From: Pseudobdellovibrionaceae bacterium
GTDB lineage: Bacteria; Bdellovibrionota; Bdellovibrionia; Bdellovibrionales; JAMPXM01
DNA: 7,793 bases
Direction: 5' to 3'
Assembly (NCBI GenBank): GCA_913774795.1
Contig: CAJYIL010000628.1
Span: forward strand, 1-7,793
Shown: piece by piece, positions 5,923 to 7,793 of the stretch
Layout of the letters: every line of letters begins with the position of its first letter
Position numbering within the stretch: the stretch's first letter is position 1
Program-made: the position numbers and the translations under genes
The notes under the pieces: generated by a model
Told to the model about the DNA's origin: nothing
Databases searched by the model: none
Seen by the model: the letters and a program-made list of their open reading frames with translations, nothing else

Positions 5923-5930
5923 TTTCGACC

Positions 5931-7472
5931 ATGAGCGAAGATCCCAAGCAGTTCGAATTCTTCCAGAACGAACCTATTCCAGATGGAACCAGCTTGGTCG
6001 GCTGGTCTGCTTTAGCGCAGATGTACGATCTCAGAGTCCCGGTTCGTGAACTGAGCTGCGTTTCAGAGCGGCACATCAAGGGGAACCGTAGGTCTCACGA
6101 GAAGTGGCAAGTCTTCGACAAGCGCTACAAGCCCACTGACACTCTGGCGGGTCATCTCGAGTTCGCGTTCAAACACGAAGCCATTGATCTGTTGGTTCTC
6201 AAGAAAGTCTTCGAAAAGGTGACGCCTGAAGGAGTCGCCGCGATCGTGCAGCATTCACCGACTGGAGCGTTCTCACGACGTGTTTGGTTCTTCTACGAAA
6301 AGCTCATGAACCGAACGTTAGATATCGGCGACGCGGGCAAAATCAGCGCCGTCGATGCGCTCGATCCCGAACTTTACTTCACGACCGAAGGTCGTCTCTC
6401 AACACGTCATCGTGTTTACGACAATCTTCTAGGCCATCGAGATTTTTGCCCGATCGTTCGACGAACGGAGAAGCTCGAATCATTTATTGGGCTCGACCTT
6501 GAAGCAATGGCCAAAAAGATCGTCGGCAAAGTTAGCGGCCAACTTCTTTCGAGAGCCGCAAGCTTCCTCCTTCTCGCAGATAGCCAAGCGAGTTTCGCGA
6601 TTGAAGGTGAGCGCCCGCCATTGGACCGCCTTGAGCGATGGGGGCGAGCAATTCTAGAAGCTGGAAAACGACCGCTGAATCAAACCGAAATTATTCGGCT
6701 CCATGACATTCTGATCGGAGAGAGCCGATTCACGAAGCGTGGTTATCGAGACGAAGGCGTTTTCCTAGGTGATCGCACGCACGAGAATCAGCCGCTGCCT
6801 GAGTTTATCGGAGCACGCGAGAGCGATGTTTTGATGCTCATGACAGGCCTCAACGAGTTCAACAATCGACTCCGTGGAAGCGAGATCGATGCCGTGATCC
6901 AAGCCGCCTGTTTGGCCTTCGGATTCGTCTACATTCATCCGTTCACCGATGGAAATGGTCGACTTCACCGATGCTTAATTCACCATGTGCTCGCCGAACG
7001 AGGTTTCACTCCGACCGGCGTTGTCTTCCCGGTCTCATCTGTGATGCTTGACCGAATCGATGATTATCGAGAGACGCTAAGATCACACTCGGCTCCTCTG
7101 ATGAACGCGATCGATTGGCGCCCTTTGCCGAATGGAAATGTTGAAGTGACGAACGATACCGCCGATCTTTATCGTTACTTCGATGCGACAGCGAACGCAG
7201 AGTTCTTGTACGAGTGCGTTCAACGAACAGTCGACAAAGATCTGCCGCAGGAGATCGACTATTTGAAAAGACATGACCAGGCGATCTCGAAGATCATGAA
7301 CGCGATCGAGATGCCCGATCGACTGGCCGAAAATCTAATCGCTTACATTCGGCAAAATGACGGCAAGCTCGGTAAGAATAAGCGCGCCAAAGAATTCAGT
7401 GAATTGACTGATCAAGAAGTCGAAGCCATCGAAGGATTCGTTCGAGAAGCCTTCGACGACGATGAAAGCTGA
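5931..7472 (+). CDS. Fic family protein, probable AMP-transferase with N-terminal inhibitory motif
   Basis: A complete 513-residue Fic protein. Fic enzymes usually transfer AMP from ATP to a hydroxyl side chain of a target protein. The catalytic motif HPFTDGNGRLHR is at residues 336-347 and is complete: catalytic His336, the acidic residue, the GNGR anion hole and the final Arg. An inhibitory motif of the (S/T)xxxE(G/N) type, SFAIEG at 221-226, precedes the Fic core; Glu225 would block ATP positioning, so this is a class II, self-inhibited arrangement. The segment RGYRDEGVFLG before the catalytic motif fits the target-binding flap. The N-terminal 200 residues (for example DTLAGHLEFAFKHEAIDL) and the C-terminal KEFSELTDQEVEAIEGFVREAF resemble a common long bacterial Fic subfamily. 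The target is unknown. No antitoxin gene flanks it, consistent with internal inhibition. The gene has its own upstream box array and ends two bases from a convergent gene. Confidence 0.95.
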   Translation: MSEDPKQFEFFQNEPIPDGTSLVGWSALAQMYDLRVPVRELSCVSERHIKGNRRSHEKWQVFDKRYKPTDTLAGHLEFAFKHEAIDLLVLKKVFEKVTPEGVAAIVQHSPTGAFSRRVWFFYEKLMNRTLDIGDAGKISAVDALDPELYFTTEGRLSTRHRVYDNLLGHRDFCPIVRRTEKLESFIGLDLEAMAKKIVGKVSGQLLSRAASFLLLADSQASFAIEGERPPLDRLERWGRAILEAGKRPLNQTEIIRLHDILIGESRFTKRGYRDEGVFLGDRTHENQPLPEFIGARESDVLMLMTGLNEFNNRLRGSEIDAVIQAACLAFGFVYIHPFTDGNGRLHRCLIHHVLAERGFTPTGVVFPVSSVMLDRIDDYRETLRSHSAPLMNAIDWRPLPNGNVEVTNDTADLYRYFDATANAEFLYECVQRTVDKDLPQEIDYLKRHDQAISKIMNAIEMPDRLAENLIAYIRQNDGKLGKNKRAKEFSELTDQEVEAIEGFVREAFDDDES

Positions 7473-7474
7473 AG

Positions 7475-7793
7475 TCAGCGCGCAAAGAGATCCCGGCACG
7501 TTTTCACCGAGAGGGTGGCGCGAACATGCGTCTCAATCTGGCGTGAGTGAGCCTCGTTGGGTTTTTCGAATCGGATGTCCCAGCCGCTCTGGCGTGCAAG
7601 GCTCAGTCGCGTGTACGCGTTTTTGACGTAATCAGCGCGGCTGATTCTCATAATGTAGTCCTCATTCATCTCGTTTTTCGGATCGCCCGCGACCCGTTTG
7701 AAACCAAGGCGCGTGTAGATCGGGATCAGGGCATGGTTGCATCTCAATGCGTACTCCGCCGGGACCGCTTGTCCGACTCCGTTTAGCTTCAAT
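7475..7793 (-). CDS. Probable GNAT-fold acyltransferase, C-terminal part (5' partial)
   Basis: The frame is open to the window edge, so only the last 106 codons or so are present and the start lies outside; the TTG at 7792 is most likely an internal Leu codon. The segment ALIPIYTRLGFKRVA resembles the last conserved block of GNAT-type acyltransferases, where an aliphatic-Tyr-x-x-Leu-Gly-Phe sequence packs against acyl-CoA. It is followed by a strand-like DYIMRI and a tail of about 60 residues that I cannot assign. The preceding AEYALRCNHAL would fit either a general N-acetyltransferase or an N-acyl amino acid synthase-like protein. Most of the acyl-CoA binding region is outside the window, so the substrate cannot be judged. 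The gene converges on fic with two bases between stop codons, leaving no room for separate terminators. Confidence 0.6.
   Translation of the reverse strand, partial: LKLNGVGQAVPAEYALRCNHALIPIYTRLGFKRVAGDPKNEMNEDYIMRISRADYVKNAYTRLSLARQSGWDIRFEKPNEAHSRQIETHVRATLSVKTCRDLFAR

Larger units (their letters stand above)
5795..5930 (+). promoter_or_regulatory. Array of six TTTCGACC-like boxes upstream of fic
   Basis: Nine-base boxes start at 5795 (TTTTCGACC), 5825 (TTTTCGCCC), 5845 (TTTTCGACC), 5872 (ATTTCGACA), 5902 (TTTTCGACT) and 5922 (ATTTCGACC). All have the same orientation. Start-to-start spacings are 30, 20, 27, 30 and 20. The sequence between boxes is not conserved, so this is not a simple tandem duplication. 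The last box ends at the base before the fic ATG, and one box falls between the two candidate promoter elements. This looks like a set of protein-binding sites controlling fic. Confidence 0.55.

Noticed and set aside
5791..5930. 77-bp tandem duplication as the origin of the box array
   Set aside because: Aligning the two halves at a 77-base offset shows matches only in the boxes; the spacers do not align.

Overview
The window looks like ordinary chromosomal DNA from a Gram-negative bacterium. One gene encodes a lipoprotein with a lipobox and two encode proteins with Sec-type signal peptides. Base composition is moderate and TCGA/GATCG words are frequent. Gene content and style are compatible with a Bdellovibrionota-like or related delta-type lineage, but that is a guess: no rRNA or other taxonomic marker is present.

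Layout. (1) Bases 1-3669, plus strand: the 3' part of secA (5' end outside the window), then a zinc-ribbon protein with an acidic, probably disordered linker, then a small exported coiled-coil protein. The three genes abut or overlap, so they are probably one transcription unit. (2) Bases 3743-5550, minus strand: a TraB/TIKI-like lipoprotein and, upstream of it, an exported 183-residue protein of unknown function. They are separated by 332 non-coding bases holding an unusual set of nested inverted repeats. (3) Bases 5551-5930: a divergent control region with several dyads and six phased copies of a TTTCGACC-like box that run right up to the next start codon. (4) Bases 5931-7472, plus strand: a complete Fic-family enzyme, probably an AMP-transferase, with its own inhibitory motif. 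(5) Bases 7475-7793, minus strand: the C-terminal part of a probable GNAT-fold acyltransferase, convergent with fic.

How the genes may work together. SecA is the export motor. It lacks the usual C-terminal zinc-binding tail, and the next gene, in the same reading frame after a single TAA, starts with a zinc ribbon. That makes the secA cluster worth a second look. The Fic gene stands alone without a neighbouring antitoxin, which fits the internal inhibitory motif. The most interesting non-coding signals are the TTTCGACC array upstream of fic and the nested inverted repeats at 4706-4960. No CRISPR array, tRNA, rRNA, intact transposase or convincing intrinsic terminator was seen.
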